This document shows positions 16,868-25,766 of a stretch of DNA of 43,308 bases, piece after piece. The notes under the pieces are model-generated. The model made no database searches and was not told where the DNA came from. It was given only the letters and a program-made list of their open reading frames with translations. How positions within the stretch are numbered: the stretch's first letter is position 1; the number at the start of each line of letters is the position of its first letter. Source of the DNA: Treponema sp. (GTDB lineage: Bacteria; Spirochaetota; Spirochaetia; Treponematales; Treponemataceae); assembly GCA_016293645.1 (NCBI GenBank), contig JAEDDW010000010.1:1-43308 (forward strand). The letters run 5' to 3'. A program made the position numbers and the translations under genes.

Positions 16868-18433
16868 TCAATCGCAGGTTTTATGAAGCTGCGTGAAAAA
16901 TTTTTCAATGAGAACAGAAGATTTCTTTCCCTTGCTTTCCTCAAGTCCACTTGAAGCGTCAACAAGTTCCGGAGCGAATTCACTGCATACGGAAGAAATA
17001 TTCTCACAGTTCAAACCGCCGGCAAGCCATAGTTTTGTTCTTGAAATGCATTCCTCAACCAGACCAGACGGAATCGTCGTTCCTGTTCCACCTATGCAAT
17101 CACCAGATCTGGCATCCACAAGAATTCTAGGTTCACCATAAAGCTGGAGAAGTTCAATGACCGCAAAATCATCATGGGACGAAAGGTTTTCAGCAAAATA
17201 GTGCGGAACTTTTTTCAGCTTTTCATCAGCAAAAAATTCCTTTATCTGTTTTTCTGAGAATCCATGGAGCTGAAGGGCATCAAGAACTCCCCTTTCAACA
17301 AGATCAAGGGCATGCTTTCCCTCATCGGAATCAAGTTCAGTTATGACACCGATTTTCACAACACGGTCGATATCCTCAATGAATCCAGCATCGATCACGT
17401 TGCGCGGGGATCTTTTGCAGAAAACAAATCCAAGCAGATCCGCGCCGCATTCGACCGCCTTGGCAGCATCCGCTTCATTTGTGATTCCACAGATCTTCAC
17501 CAGAGGTCCGCAGCTTTTCTCTTCAACGGAACCAAGCTTTGCCGCGATTTTTTTCCAGAAGAGACTTGTAGAGCCATTGCGCTTTGCTTCCATTGCGTTG
17601 CTGACAAAAGCACTGACAAATTTTTTTGCATTGACAGGATCTTTTGCCACAGCCTCGCCTATGAGAATTCCATCAAAGCCAAGTCTACCTGTAAAAGCAG
17701 CCGCATCTTCAGAAAGGATTCCGCTCTCAGAAATGATACGGACTTCACCAGGACGTTCAGATTCGGAAAGTGAATTTATCTTTTTCTCAATGCTGCGTTT
17801 AATTTTAAGAGGAATGAGCATGTCGATGGTGAAAGTTTTCAGGTCACGTGAATTTACACCAAGGACAACCTGTTTTTCAGCATCCATCTTCTTGGCAATC
17901 TTAAGAACCTCAAAGGCCTTGATCACGGCTTCCTCGTCACGAAGCTCAAGGAGAATCGATATTCCAAGCGAAAAAGCTTTCTCAGCCATCTGAAGAAGTT
18001 TTGGCAGCTCAAGGATCCTTGCAATGAGAAGAACTGCATCAGCACCACATCTGTAGGCAATCTCGATTTCTTCAGGTTCAAGAAGGAAATCCTTGCGGAG
18101 GACGGCAACCTTGTTTCCAAGGGAATCGGCAAGGGATGCAACTTTTTTAAGATCTTCGAGAGTTCCCTTGAAATAGTTTTCTTCAGTGAGAACGGATATG
18201 GCGCTGGTCCCTGACTGGATGTAACGTTCCGCAGTCTGAACACTGTCTAGATCCGGAGCGATGTCTCCCTTGCTTGGAGAAGCGCGCTTTACTTCAAGGA
18301 TTGTACCAGGCTGAGGCAGAAATGGAACGACAGGCCTTGTTCTTTCAGCAGGAATTTCATGACCATATGAGAAGCCAAGTTTTTCCATGTCAGCGATACG
18401 TCTGTCGCAGATTTCTTTCAAAATATTTTTCAT
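16868..18433 (-). CDS. trpCF: Indole-3-glycerol phosphate synthase / phosphoribosylanthranilate isomerase fusion
   Basis: A 521-residue fusion of TrpC (about 1-265) and TrpF (about 300-521). The TrpC half shows ILEVKRASPSKGDIAPDLD with the catalytic Lys, VLRKDFLLEPEEIEIAYRCG and IISESGILSEDA; the TrpF half starts at PLVKICGITNEADAAKAVEC and has LGFVFCKRSPRNV and LAGGLNCENIS. The order matches the E. coli TrpC(F) fusion. It begins 8 bp after trpGD and is surely cotranscribed with it. The two steps are consecutive in the pathway: isomerase, then synthase. Confidence 0.95.
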   Translation of the reverse strand: MKNILKEICDRRIADMEKLGFSYGHEIPAERTRPVVPFLPQPGTILEVKRASPSKGDIAPDLDSVQTAERYIQSGTSAISVLTEENYFKGTLEDLKKVASLADSLGNKVAVLRKDFLLEPEEIEIAYRCGADAVLLIARILELPKLLQMAEKAFSLGISILLELRDEEAVIKAFEVLKIAKKMDAEKQVVLGVNSRDLKTFTIDMLIPLKIKRSIEKKINSLSESERPGEVRIISESGILSEDAAAFTGRLGFDGILIGEAVAKDPVNAKKFVSAFVSNAMEAKRNGSTSLFWKKIAAKLGSVEEKSCGPLVKICGITNEADAAKAVECGADLLGFVFCKRSPRNVIDAGFIEDIDRVVKIGVITELDSDEGKHALDLVERGVLDALQLHGFSEKQIKEFFADEKLKKVPHYFAENLSSHDDFAVIELLQLYGEPRILVDARSGDCIGGTGTTIPSGLVEECISRTKLWLAGGLNCENISSVCSEFAPELVDASSGLEESKGKKSSVLIEKFFTQLHKTCD

Positions 18434-18441
18434 CTGAATCC

Positions 18442-20043
18442 TCAGGCAAGAGACTTTGAAACTTCAACAATCTGGGTCAGCTTTGAAAGAGCCTTTCCAC
18501 TGTCGATGGCATTCATTGCCATTTCATAACCGTCCTTGATTGTCTTTGCTTTTCCACTGATATAAAGAACGGCACCTGCATTTAGGCACACGGCATACTT
18601 GATTGTCTTCTTGCCTTTACCGTTGAGCAGATCCATTGCAAGTGATGCGTTTTCAGCACCATTACCACCAGAAAGTTCCTCAGGATCGTCATCTGTAATT
18701 CCATACTTTGCAGGATCAATCACATACTTGTATTCCTTTCCGTCTTCATTGATCTGGAAGCAGTAGGTAGGTGCACATGGACTGATTTCATCGAATCCGT
18801 CTTCAGATGTAACGACAAGAACACGTTTTGCGCCAAGTTTCTTTGCTGCCCTGCCATAGGTTTCAAGAAGATCCTTTGAATAGACACCAAGAAGCTCATA
18901 CTCAGCTCCAGCCGGATTGAGAAGAGGTCCCATGATGTTCATGATGGTCTTGATACCAAGAGCCTTGCGTACAGGAGCCGCAAAGCGCATTGCACTGTGA
19001 TATACAGTCGCCATGAGGAAACCAAAATCAGTCTTCTGGATAAGTTCACATGTTCTGGCAGGATCAGCCATGATGTTGATTCCAAGATTCTCATAGAAGT
19101 CTGCCGAACCAGACTTGGATGAAACGGCACGGTTTCCGTGTTTTGTGACAAGCTGTCCGCAACTTGCAGAAACAATGGCGGCAAGAGAAGAAATGTTGAA
19201 CGATCCCTTGCAGTCTCCACCCGTTCCAACGATTTCAGCATGACCGGTGAACTTTACTGGAAGAGGTTTTGCGACCTTGAGCAAACCACGGGCAAATCCT
19301 ACGATTTCACTGACGACCGCACCCTTGACTGCAAGAGCTGCGAATACGGCTGCCATTACACGCTCATCAACAACTCCGTCCGCAAGGTTTTCAATAAAGA
19401 GACATGCCTCATCTTCCGTAAGATCCTGACGGGCAACAATTTTATTGAGAAGTCCAACAGTATCCAAAGCTTCTCGGCGGTAATGGAGGAAGCATTTGAA
19501 GATTTCATCTCCAAGACCGCTTGCGATTGATTCCGGATGGAACTGAACGCCTTCAATGCAGAATTCCTTATGGCGCACACCCATGATGTCTCCGTCTTCT
19601 GAACGTGCAGCTACTTCAAGGCAGGCAGGCAATGAGTTTTCATCAATTTTAAGGGAATGATAGCGAGTGAATTCAGCAGTCTTTGGGATCGTGCGGAAAA
19701 GTCCCTGTCCGTCGAATTCCATTTTTTCAACAACACCGTGGCAGATTCTTTTTGCCTGAACGATGTCTGCACCGAAAGCCTCACCAATCGACTGATGACC
19801 AAGACATACACCGAGAATAGGAATTTTTCCTGCAAAATACTTGATGGCAGGAATAGAAACGCCGGCCTCACTTGGAGTTCCAGGACCCGGAGAAACTACG
19901 AGACGGCTAGGTGCAAGCTTCTCTATTTCTTCTACTGTGATTTCCTTGGAACGTACAACCTTTACTTCTTCCGAACCAAGACGCTGCAAAGCCTGGACTA
20001 CATTGTATGTAAAACTGTCGTAGTTATCTATTACAAGAATCAT
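18442..20043 (-). CDS. trpGD: Anthranilate synthase component II / anthranilate phosphoribosyltransferase fusion
   Basis: A 533-residue fusion. Residues 1-190 are the class I glutamine amidotransferase TrpG (ILVIDNYDSFTYNVVQALQ, SPGPGTPSEAG, nucleophile Cys in GVCLGHQSIGEAFGA, His-Glu in VQFHPESI), supplying ammonia to TrpE. Residues about 195-533 are TrpD (EIVGTGGDCKGSFNISSLAA with the PRPP loop, KHGNRAVSSKSGSAD, IMGPLLNPAG). This resembles the E. coli TrpG-D fusion. GAGGAG precedes the ATG. It is the first gene of the trpGD-trpCF-eamA unit, and its amidotransferase partner trpE is in a separate unit 2.1 kb away. Confidence 0.96.
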   Translation of the reverse strand: MILVIDNYDSFTYNVVQALQRLGSEEVKVVRSKEITVEEIEKLAPSRLVVSPGPGTPSEAGVSIPAIKYFAGKIPILGVCLGHQSIGEAFGADIVQAKRICHGVVEKMEFDGQGLFRTIPKTAEFTRYHSLKIDENSLPACLEVAARSEDGDIMGVRHKEFCIEGVQFHPESIASGLGDEIFKCFLHYRREALDTVGLLNKIVARQDLTEDEACLFIENLADGVVDERVMAAVFAALAVKGAVVSEIVGFARGLLKVAKPLPVKFTGHAEIVGTGGDCKGSFNISSLAAIVSASCGQLVTKHGNRAVSSKSGSADFYENLGINIMADPARTCELIQKTDFGFLMATVYHSAMRFAAPVRKALGIKTIMNIMGPLLNPAGAEYELLGVYSKDLLETYGRAAKKLGAKRVLVVTSEDGFDEISPCAPTYCFQINEDGKEYKYVIDPAKYGITDDDPEELSGGNGAENASLAMDLLNGKGKKTIKYAVCLNAGAVLYISGKAKTIKDGYEMAMNAIDSGKALSKLTQIVEVSKSLA

Positions 20044-20062
20044 ATGATTTCTCCTCTGTTAC

Positions 20063-20111
20063 TGTTTCTATTGATAGTAACAATGTTACTATCAATAGAA
20101 ACATCTGTCAA
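20063..20111 (-). promoter_or_regulatory. trpGD promoter and tandem palindromic operator
   Basis: TTGACA (20111-20106) and TAACAT on the minus strand with a 17-bp spacer. Operator units GTTTCTATTGATAGTAAC (20064-20081) and GTTACTATCAATAGAAAC (20085-20102) are identical to those before trpB; the whole 20063-20103 stretch is a perfect inverted repeat except the centre base. Confidence 0.85.
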
Positions 20112-20150
20112 GAAGAATTCATAAAAAAAATTTCAATTTATAAGATGACC

Positions 20151-22070
20151 TTACTCCACGCTTCCGCTTTCCCTATTCTGTTCCCGAAGAAGTTCAATAT
20201 ATGAAGTCATCGGCAGAGGCTTTGAATAAAGAAAACCCTGTATATAATCTACTCCAGTTGACTTTACTATTAGATCCTGTTCAGCAGTCTCAACACCTTC
20301 GACGAGAATTTTAAGATTGGAATCCTTGAAAGTTGATATGAGATTTTTGACAAGCTTGAGCATTGCCTCGTCCTTTTCCATCATCAAGACAAAAGATCGG
20401 TCGATCTTGATCGTATAGAAAGGAAGCCGTATGACATTGGCAAAGTTTGAGAATCCCGTTCCGAAGTCATCAAGATAGAAAACAATTCCGGCCTTTACGA
20501 ATTCTTCCATCCTTTCACGTACAACTTCAAAATCATCAATAAGAATGCTTTCTGTAATTTCAATGATGATGTTCTTAGGTTCAATATCATATTTTTCAAT
20601 TATTCCAAAAACAAAATCCTTGATGTCAGAATTCAGCATCTGATAGACGGAAAAGTTGACTGAAACAGCTTTTACAACATCCCTATTATGGCTTATGAAC
20701 TCGCAGACCTTTTCAAAATTCACCTTCCCCAGTTTTTCAATCAGTCCGTTGTTTTCCGCGATCGGAATGAATTCAGCAGGACTTATATTTCCAAGCTCCG
20801 TATCAATGAGACGTGACAGCGCTTCGGCATAGACGAACCTGTTGTCCTTCATGGAGACAATAGGCTGAAAGTAAACCTGATACTGTTTTGATTCAGCATT
20901 GAGCTCCCTTTCTAGAATTTTTATGATTGTCTTCTTTCTACGGAACTCGTTGATGAAAGCATCATTGCTGTGGACTATGCAGCTTGTTTTTTCTTTTCTT
21001 GCCTTTATCATGAGGCCTTTGAGAATTTCCACAGCATCTTTGTAGGAGTCCGTATCTTCCGGAACACTAACTGACACCGCCATATATTCAAAGCTATAGC
21101 CGGAACCAAGCCTGCTGAGATTCCTGTTGTATCTTGAAAAGGCTTCCTTTATCTGAGCCTCAAGATTCTCCATCGCACCATGACAGGAAACTACCATGAA
21201 CTTGGAACCGTTTCTATAAAAGTTTCCATCGATGCACATGCGGAACATACGCACGAGATTGTAGATCATGTTGTCAACTTCAGTAGAACCGAATGTCTCC
21301 TGCATCACTCCAAGGTTCTCGACATAAATCATGGTAAGAGTACAGGGACGGATTTTCTTTCCCATAGTACGGGCAAGATACTGTTCCGTCTTGAGTCCAG
21401 ACTTGTAGTCAATTTCAATTCTGTCAGACTGGATGGCAAGGTACATGAGGATCATGGTAACTGCACCGGAACAACCCGACATGAGCCAATACTCATTTAT
21501 GATCTGGAATGACATTACAAGAGCACTGACTACAGGATATGACATGAACACGGTAAACATTCTTGAAGACAGGGCACGCCTGTGCTTGAAGACTGCAATT
21601 TCCGTGACGATCACCTGCAGACCCGTGATCACGAAGGTGCAGTACTTGAGACTTCCGCGGACATAACCTTTTTCCGGATCAAAATGAAAAATCCAGCCGG
21701 TCCACAGATTCGCGATGACCAGAAACAGATAGACCGCATAGATCAGGATCAGGGTTCCGTGATAGATTCTTGAAAATTTATGTACTGCTGAAATGGAAGC
21801 ATAAAAATACAGGCAGAAGATAAAAGAAAGGGTGCAGAGATTCAGAAAGAAAAGCGTCGATGTGAAATTGCTGAACCACAAGGAATACTTAGGAAAATCG
21901 GTGATGCAGAAACATGACAGTATATCCGAGGCACAGGTAAGGATGAGGCTGATGTCGCAAAGCAAAAAAAGCAGATTGCGCCTCTCTTTCAGGTAGAAAG
22001 AAGTGACAATGAAAATAAAAAATACTATACCAATGATAAGAGAACAGAACTCACCTAGAATGTTGTACAT
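20151..22070 (-). CDS. Membrane EAL-domain protein, c-di-GMP phosphodiesterase
   Basis: A 639-residue protein with an N-terminal block of about seven hydrophobic helices (1-215), a GGDEF-like domain (about 225-375) and an EAL domain (about 385-630). The GGDEF signature is lost (GSKFMVVS in its place), so no cyclase activity is expected. The EAL domain keeps the residues needed for catalysis: AEALSRL, the Asn of VNFSVYQM, EITES, LDDFGTGFSNF, KIDRSF, VEGVETAEQ and QGFLYSKPL. It should hydrolyse c-di-GMP to pGpG in response to a membrane or ligand signal. It lies between trpE and trpGD; a terminator separates it from trpE, and a TATCAT box sits 6 nt before its ATG. Confidence 0.92.
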   Translation of the reverse strand: MYNILGEFCSLIIGIVFFIFIVTSFYLKERRNLLFLLCDISLILTCASDILSCFCITDFPKYSLWFSNFTSTLFFLNLCTLSFIFCLYFYASISAVHKFSRIYHGTLILIYAVYLFLVIANLWTGWIFHFDPEKGYVRGSLKYCTFVITGLQVIVTEIAVFKHRRALSSRMFTVFMSYPVVSALVMSFQIINEYWLMSGCSGAVTMILMYLAIQSDRIEIDYKSGLKTEQYLARTMGKKIRPCTLTMIYVENLGVMQETFGSTEVDNMIYNLVRMFRMCIDGNFYRNGSKFMVVSCHGAMENLEAQIKEAFSRYNRNLSRLGSGYSFEYMAVSVSVPEDTDSYKDAVEILKGLMIKARKEKTSCIVHSNDAFINEFRRKKTIIKILERELNAESKQYQVYFQPIVSMKDNRFVYAEALSRLIDTELGNISPAEFIPIAENNGLIEKLGKVNFEKVCEFISHNRDVVKAVSVNFSVYQMLNSDIKDFVFGIIEKYDIEPKNIIIEITESILIDDFEVVRERMEEFVKAGIVFYLDDFGTGFSNFANVIRLPFYTIKIDRSFVLMMEKDEAMLKLVKNLISTFKDSNLKILVEGVETAEQDLIVKSTGVDYIQGFLYSKPLPMTSYIELLREQNRESGSVE

Positions 22071-22076
22071 TCTTCA

Positions 22077-22082
22077 ATGATA
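22077..22082 (-). promoter_or_regulatory. -10 box of the EAL gene, leaderless geometry
   Basis: TATCAT on the minus strand is 6 nt (TGAAGA) from the ATG at 22070. No good -35 is seen at 16-18 bp (TTTATG at 17 is poor), and no Shine-Dalgarno at a usual distance. Confidence 0.35.
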
Positions 22083-22109
22083 ACACATTTTTATCAAATC
22101 ATAAACAAA

Positions 22110-22140
22110 AACCTTCCAAAACAGAAAGTTTCAGAAGGTT
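22110..22140 (-). terminator. trpE terminator
   Basis: On the minus strand AACCTTC (22140-22134) pairs with GAAGGTT (22116-22110) around a 17-nt loop, followed by TTTGTTT. It lies about 40 nt after the trpE stop and separates trpE from the EAL gene. Confidence 0.5.
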
Positions 22141-22177
22141 GCTGTTGGAGTCAAATTGAAGAAAAACCAGCGCGCAG

Positions 22178-23641
22178 TTATTTTCTCGTTCCGTCGAGAA
22201 CAGATCTCAAGGCACCAAGCTTCTCATTTGTTTCTTCCCATTCACGGTCCGGATTGCTGTCATAGACAATTCCACCACCAGCCTGGAGTGTCCATGTATT
22301 TTCCTGCTTTAGGGCACAACGGATTCCGATGCAGAAATCAAGGTCTCCGCTTGTCTGGAGATAACCGATGGCTCCGGCATAGAAATTTCGCCTTATTTTT
22401 TCAAGGCGGCTCAAGATCTCAATGGCACTGATCTTTGGGCTTCCGCTTACTGTTCCGGCCGGGAATGCTGAACGGAGAACCTGGATCTGTTTCATTCCGG
22501 CTTTGACCTTACCCTGAACGTCGCTGACAAGATGCATTACATGGCTGAAATATTCACAATCCATATAGCGTGTGACCTCCACGGAACCGCTTTCGCAGAC
22601 ACGGCCAAGATCATTTCTTGCAAGGTCAACGAGCATGAGATGTTCACTCTTTTCTTTTGGATCACCAAGAAGATTTGCCTTCAGTGCTTCGTCTTCAGCT
22701 GAATCCTTTCCGCGTCTTCTTGTTCCGGCGATAGGTCTGATTGATGCAATTCCATCACGTACGCGGACAAGACTTTCAGGACTTGAACCTACAAGCTGCC
22801 TGTCTCCAAAGTCGATGTATACAAGATAAGGACTTGGGTTTACGGAACGAAGGCGGCGGTAAATTTCCATTGCGCTGTTTTCATTTTCAATCTGAAGGCG
22901 GCGGCTTGGAACAGCCTGGAAAATGTTTCCAGCTATGATTTCTTTTTTTAGAGCGACAACCTTTTCCTTGTACTCGCGCTCGCTTTGTTCAAGGTCGGTA
23001 ATGGTACGGCAAGGAAGAGCTTCCTCAGGAGGAGCAAGGTACGAGAAGTCGAGGTCGTTGAGACGCTTCTTCAGATTGTCGACAGCTTTCTGAAGGTCAA
23101 TCTGATGTTCGTTGTAGTTGAATGCGAACACGTGAAGCTGTTCAGTAAAATGGTCAAAGACAATGTAGAGATGGCCGGCAACGAATTCACTTTCCGGAAT
23201 CTTGAGTTCATCTTTCTGAGGTGCAAGGTGGATCGTATCGCAGCGGGCACAGAACTCATAGCTCAGATAGCCTACACCGCTTGCCGGCACAGGGATTCCC
23301 TTCACAGGAAGTTCATTCTCCTGGGCAACATAAAGAAGTGCATCGAGAATGTCCACCTGATGACGCACTGTGGAACCCGGAGCAATCATTTCATCGGCAG
23401 GAAGTCCTGCTGTCTGTGCAGTAAATGGGACGCGGCGTCCGTCAATCATGAAGGCAATGCCCTCGTCATCCTGAAGAATGCGGAAAGCTTCCTCTGCAAG
23501 GAGGATTGAATATCGTTCCTTTCCCATGTTGAATCTTGCGCTTTCAAGAATGGCCTTGGCCCCAATTTTACGGGCAAGACTGAAAGGTGTATATCTGTCA
23601 CTTGGCAAAGTCAAATAAATGCTGTCTGTACGTTTTTCCAT
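22178..23641 (-). CDS. trpE: Anthranilate synthase component I
   Basis: A 487-residue chorismate-utilising enzyme, first step of tryptophan synthesis, using ammonia from TrpG. The catalytic C-terminal half shows IRPIAGTRRRGKD, LVDLARNDLGRVCESGSVEV, YFSHVMHLVSDV, FPAGTVSGSPK and GAIGYLQTSGDLDFCIGIR. The N-terminal half keeps the tryptophan feedback site in the form LESx10S (ILES, ten residues, Ser, about residues 31-45), so end-product inhibition is expected. AAGGAG precedes the ATG. It is alone in its transcription unit with its own copy of the trp operator. Confidence 0.96.
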   Translation of the reverse strand: MEKRTDSIYLTLPSDRYTPFSLARKIGAKAILESARFNMGKERYSILLAEEAFRILQDDEGIAFMIDGRRVPFTAQTAGLPADEMIAPGSTVRHQVDILDALLYVAQENELPVKGIPVPASGVGYLSYEFCARCDTIHLAPQKDELKIPESEFVAGHLYIVFDHFTEQLHVFAFNYNEHQIDLQKAVDNLKKRLNDLDFSYLAPPEEALPCRTITDLEQSEREYKEKVVALKKEIIAGNIFQAVPSRRLQIENENSAMEIYRRLRSVNPSPYLVYIDFGDRQLVGSSPESLVRVRDGIASIRPIAGTRRRGKDSAEDEALKANLLGDPKEKSEHLMLVDLARNDLGRVCESGSVEVTRYMDCEYFSHVMHLVSDVQGKVKAGMKQIQVLRSAFPAGTVSGSPKISAIEILSRLEKIRRNFYAGAIGYLQTSGDLDFCIGIRCALKQENTWTLQAGGGIVYDSNPDREWEETNEKLGALRSVLDGTRK

Positions 23642-23653
23642 GGATCACTCCTT

Positions 23654-23701
23654 GATTCTATTAATAGAAACAATGTTACTATTAATAGAAACACTTGTCA
23701 A
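23654..23701 (-). promoter_or_regulatory. trpE promoter and tandem palindromic operator
   Basis: TTGACA (23701-23696), 17 bp, TAACAT on the minus strand. Operator units GATTCTATTAATAGAAAC (23654-23671) and GTTACTATTAATAGAAAC (23675-23692) keep the 3-bp spacer and 21-bp centre distance of the other two trp operators, with a T-to-A centre that makes each core CTATTAATAG a perfect palindrome. Confidence 0.82.
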
Positions 23702-23754
23702 GCAGATTTAAATGCTTTTTTTTCCCTTTTAGTAGCTTTTATATACCGCCTTTA

Positions 23755-23783
23755 TTGACAACTTTATTCCAGAAAAATAGATT
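23755..23783 (+). promoter_or_regulatory. MATE gene promoter, leaderless geometry
   Basis: Perfect TTGACA (23755-23760), 17-bp spacer, TAGATT (23778-23783), then TTAATC and the ATG at 23790. The expected +1 falls on the start codon; no Shine-Dalgarno is present. Confidence 0.6.
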
Positions 23784-23789
23784 TTAATC

Positions 23790-25136
23790 ATGAAAAAACT
23801 TACAGAAGGAAACATTACAAAACAGATCATCTCATTCTCAATTCCACTACTGCTTGGAACTGCCCTGCTCAGGCTTTACACCCTCGTCGACACAATGATG
23901 GTAGGCCGCTTTCTTGGCACAGATCCGCTTGCGGCAGTTGGAGCCACTGCAAACATAGCAAATCTTTTTGTCTTCCTATGCTGGGGATTTACAAGCGGAT
24001 TCTCAATCATAATCGGACAGGCGTTCGGTGAAGGAAACGAAAGCAAGCTCAAGAAAACCATTGCGCACACATATCTTCTTTCTTTCATCATACTTTCAAT
24101 TCTGACCGCAGCTGGATTGCTTCTGAAAGAAAAAATTCTCCACTGGACACAGATACCGGATGAACTCCATGTCATAGCTTCAACATATCTGACGATTTCA
24201 ATTCTTGGACTCAGCACATCGATGCTTTACAACGTCATCACAAATGTACTCAGGGCTCTCGGAGACAGTTTTTTGCCGCTTGTATTTCAATGTGTAAGCG
24301 TTGTAATCAACATAATCCTTGACTACGTGTTCATTGCGATTCTTGGAAAAGGAGTTGCAGGAGCCGCCATAGCCACAGTGATATCTCAGGGAACTTCAGG
24401 AATCGCAAGCCTCATATACTGCATTTTCAGACGGAAGGTCCTCATCGTATCGCCAAAAGATTTCAGCATGAAGGAAAACTATCTGTCACTTATGATTCCC
24501 CAGGGAATTTCAATGAGCATGATGATTTCCGTCGTCACAACCGGAACCGTGATCCTTCAGACAGGAATCAACAGTCTTGGTGCCGACATAATCGCAGGCT
24601 ACACAGCCGGAAGAAAATACGTTGAACTTTTTTTCATGCCAGGTGGTGCCCTTGCTTCAACTGCAGCCGCATTCACAAGCCAGAATTTCGGAGCAAAAAA
24701 ATATGACAGGATCAAAGCCGGAACAAGAACAATGGTTCTGCTTGCCTGGATCATCAACTTGCTGGAATGGATCTTCGTAGTGCTGTTTGCGGAAAACATG
24801 GTGAAGTCAATCACCGGAAGTGAAGTCGGACCGGAGATAATCGGAGCCGGAAAATTCTACATGATAACAAACCTTCCGTTCTACGCCTTTGTAAGCGTTC
24901 TCGTAATCGTGCGCAGCGTACTCCAGGGAATGAACAAAAAGAAGACACCTGTAATCGCAAGCATCATGGAAATGGTGGTGAAAATCATTGCAGTGGCGGT
25001 CTTTGTTCCGTGCCTTGGATTCACAGGCATCGTCATCACGGAACCGATCATCTGGATTCTTGGCGCCGCCTGGGTCTGGATAATGTACAACATGACTTTG
25101 AAAATAAAGATGAAGGAAAATGGATTGAATGCCTAG
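23790..25136 (+). CDS. MATE family efflux transporter
   Basis: A 448-residue protein with about twelve membrane helices in two MATE repeats. The N-terminal IPLLLGTALLRLYTLVDTMMVGRFLGTDPLAAVGA is typical of the NorM/DinF-like MATE branch common in Clostridia and treponemes, as is ITNVLRALGDSF. Members export cationic drugs or metabolites in exchange for Na+ or H+; the substrate here cannot be read from sequence. It is divergent from trpE, across a 148-bp region holding both promoters, and is followed by a repeat cluster. Confidence 0.93.
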   Translation: MKKLTEGNITKQIISFSIPLLLGTALLRLYTLVDTMMVGRFLGTDPLAAVGATANIANLFVFLCWGFTSGFSIIIGQAFGEGNESKLKKTIAHTYLLSFIILSILTAAGLLLKEKILHWTQIPDELHVIASTYLTISILGLSTSMLYNVITNVLRALGDSFLPLVFQCVSVVINIILDYVFIAILGKGVAGAAIATVISQGTSGIASLIYCIFRRKVLIVSPKDFSMKENYLSLMIPQGISMSMMISVVTTGTVILQTGINSLGADIIAGYTAGRKYVELFFMPGGALASTAAAFTSQNFGAKKYDRIKAGTRTMVLLAWIINLLEWIFVVLFAENMVKSITGSEVGPEIIGAGKFYMITNLPFYAFVSVLVIVRSVLQGMNKKKTPVIASIMEMVVKIIAVAVFVPCLGFTGIVITEPIIWILGAAWVWIMYNMTLKIKMKENGLNA

Positions 25137-25167
25137 TCGGGAATTATGATAATGAGTGCCATAGGCA

Positions 25168-25373
25168 GGCTTCGACTTCGCTCAGCCAGCCTACAACGCC
25201 TTCAGGATCCCTGAGCTTCGACATGCTCAGCAACCGCTGCGTCGTTCAGGGTCCCTGCGCTTCGACATGCTCAGCAACCGCTGCGTCGTTCGGATCCCTG
25301 GGCTTCGACTTTGCTCAGCCAGCCTACAACGCCTTCAGGATCCCTGAGCTGTGTCGAAGGGTCCGCATGCAGT
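25168..25373. repeat. B-A-A-B cluster of REP-like repeats
   Basis: This occupies most of the 311-bp gap after the MATE gene. Two about 43-bp units (25215-25257 and 25259-25300) starting GCTTCGACATGCTCAGCAAC repeat head to tail with a 44-bp period. They are flanked by two copies of a different about 48-bp unit starting GGCTTCGACTT and ending CTTCAGGATCCCTGAG (25168-25214, 25301-25348). The last copy runs into a hairpin GGATCCCT...AGGGTCC (25339-25363). No open frame is credible here. Confidence 0.75.
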
Positions 25374-25447
25374 TTCAGCAACGGACAATTTTATACTCCC
25401 CCCTGGAAATTGCATGTTTCATTGCAAAATTGAAAAAGATTACTGCT

Positions 25448-25711
25448 TTATGTATTCCTTTGCTCTAAGTTGAATATGAATTTGTAAGCCTTATCCGTTC
25501 CCATGTTGTAAGGGTCTGTCATCATTTCACTATCAAGTTTTGAAAAAGTAACTTCAATGTAACCGTTGTTTTCATTAAGTCCATATTTGTATGATGAATC
25601 AGAAGCAATGAGTTCTTTCAATGTTTTTGAGGCCTTCACAACATTTGACCATGAACCTTTGATCGTGGATCCTTCTTTCAGATGAGAATGACAACAAAAA
25701 TTATTCAGAAA
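25448..25711 (-). pseudogene. Orphan gene fragment
   Basis: An open stretch with no good start; the only start-like codon is GTG at 25639, giving 63 residues. The C-terminal part (SSYKYGLNENNGYIEVTFSK, NMGTDKAYKFIFNLEQRN) is compositionally protein-like and I do not recognise it. A stop (TAG, 25714-25712) closes the frame upstream. It lies between the repeat cluster and the M20 hydrolase and is best read as the 3' remnant of a degraded gene; a genuine short gene is possible. Confidence 0.35.
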
Positions 25712-25766
25712 CTATCAGGCTGTTACAGCTTGCCATAGAGTCCCTGAAATAATTTCCATAGATCAA

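Noticed and set aside
25168..25373. Possible CRISPR array (repeats with 44-bp period)
   Set aside because: Only two direct copies, no unique spacers between them, and flanking units share modules; this is a REP-like cluster and no cas gene is present.
25010..25468. 152-residue plus-strand frame through the repeat cluster
   Set aside because: It starts inside the MATE gene in another frame and its translation is made of the DNA repeats.
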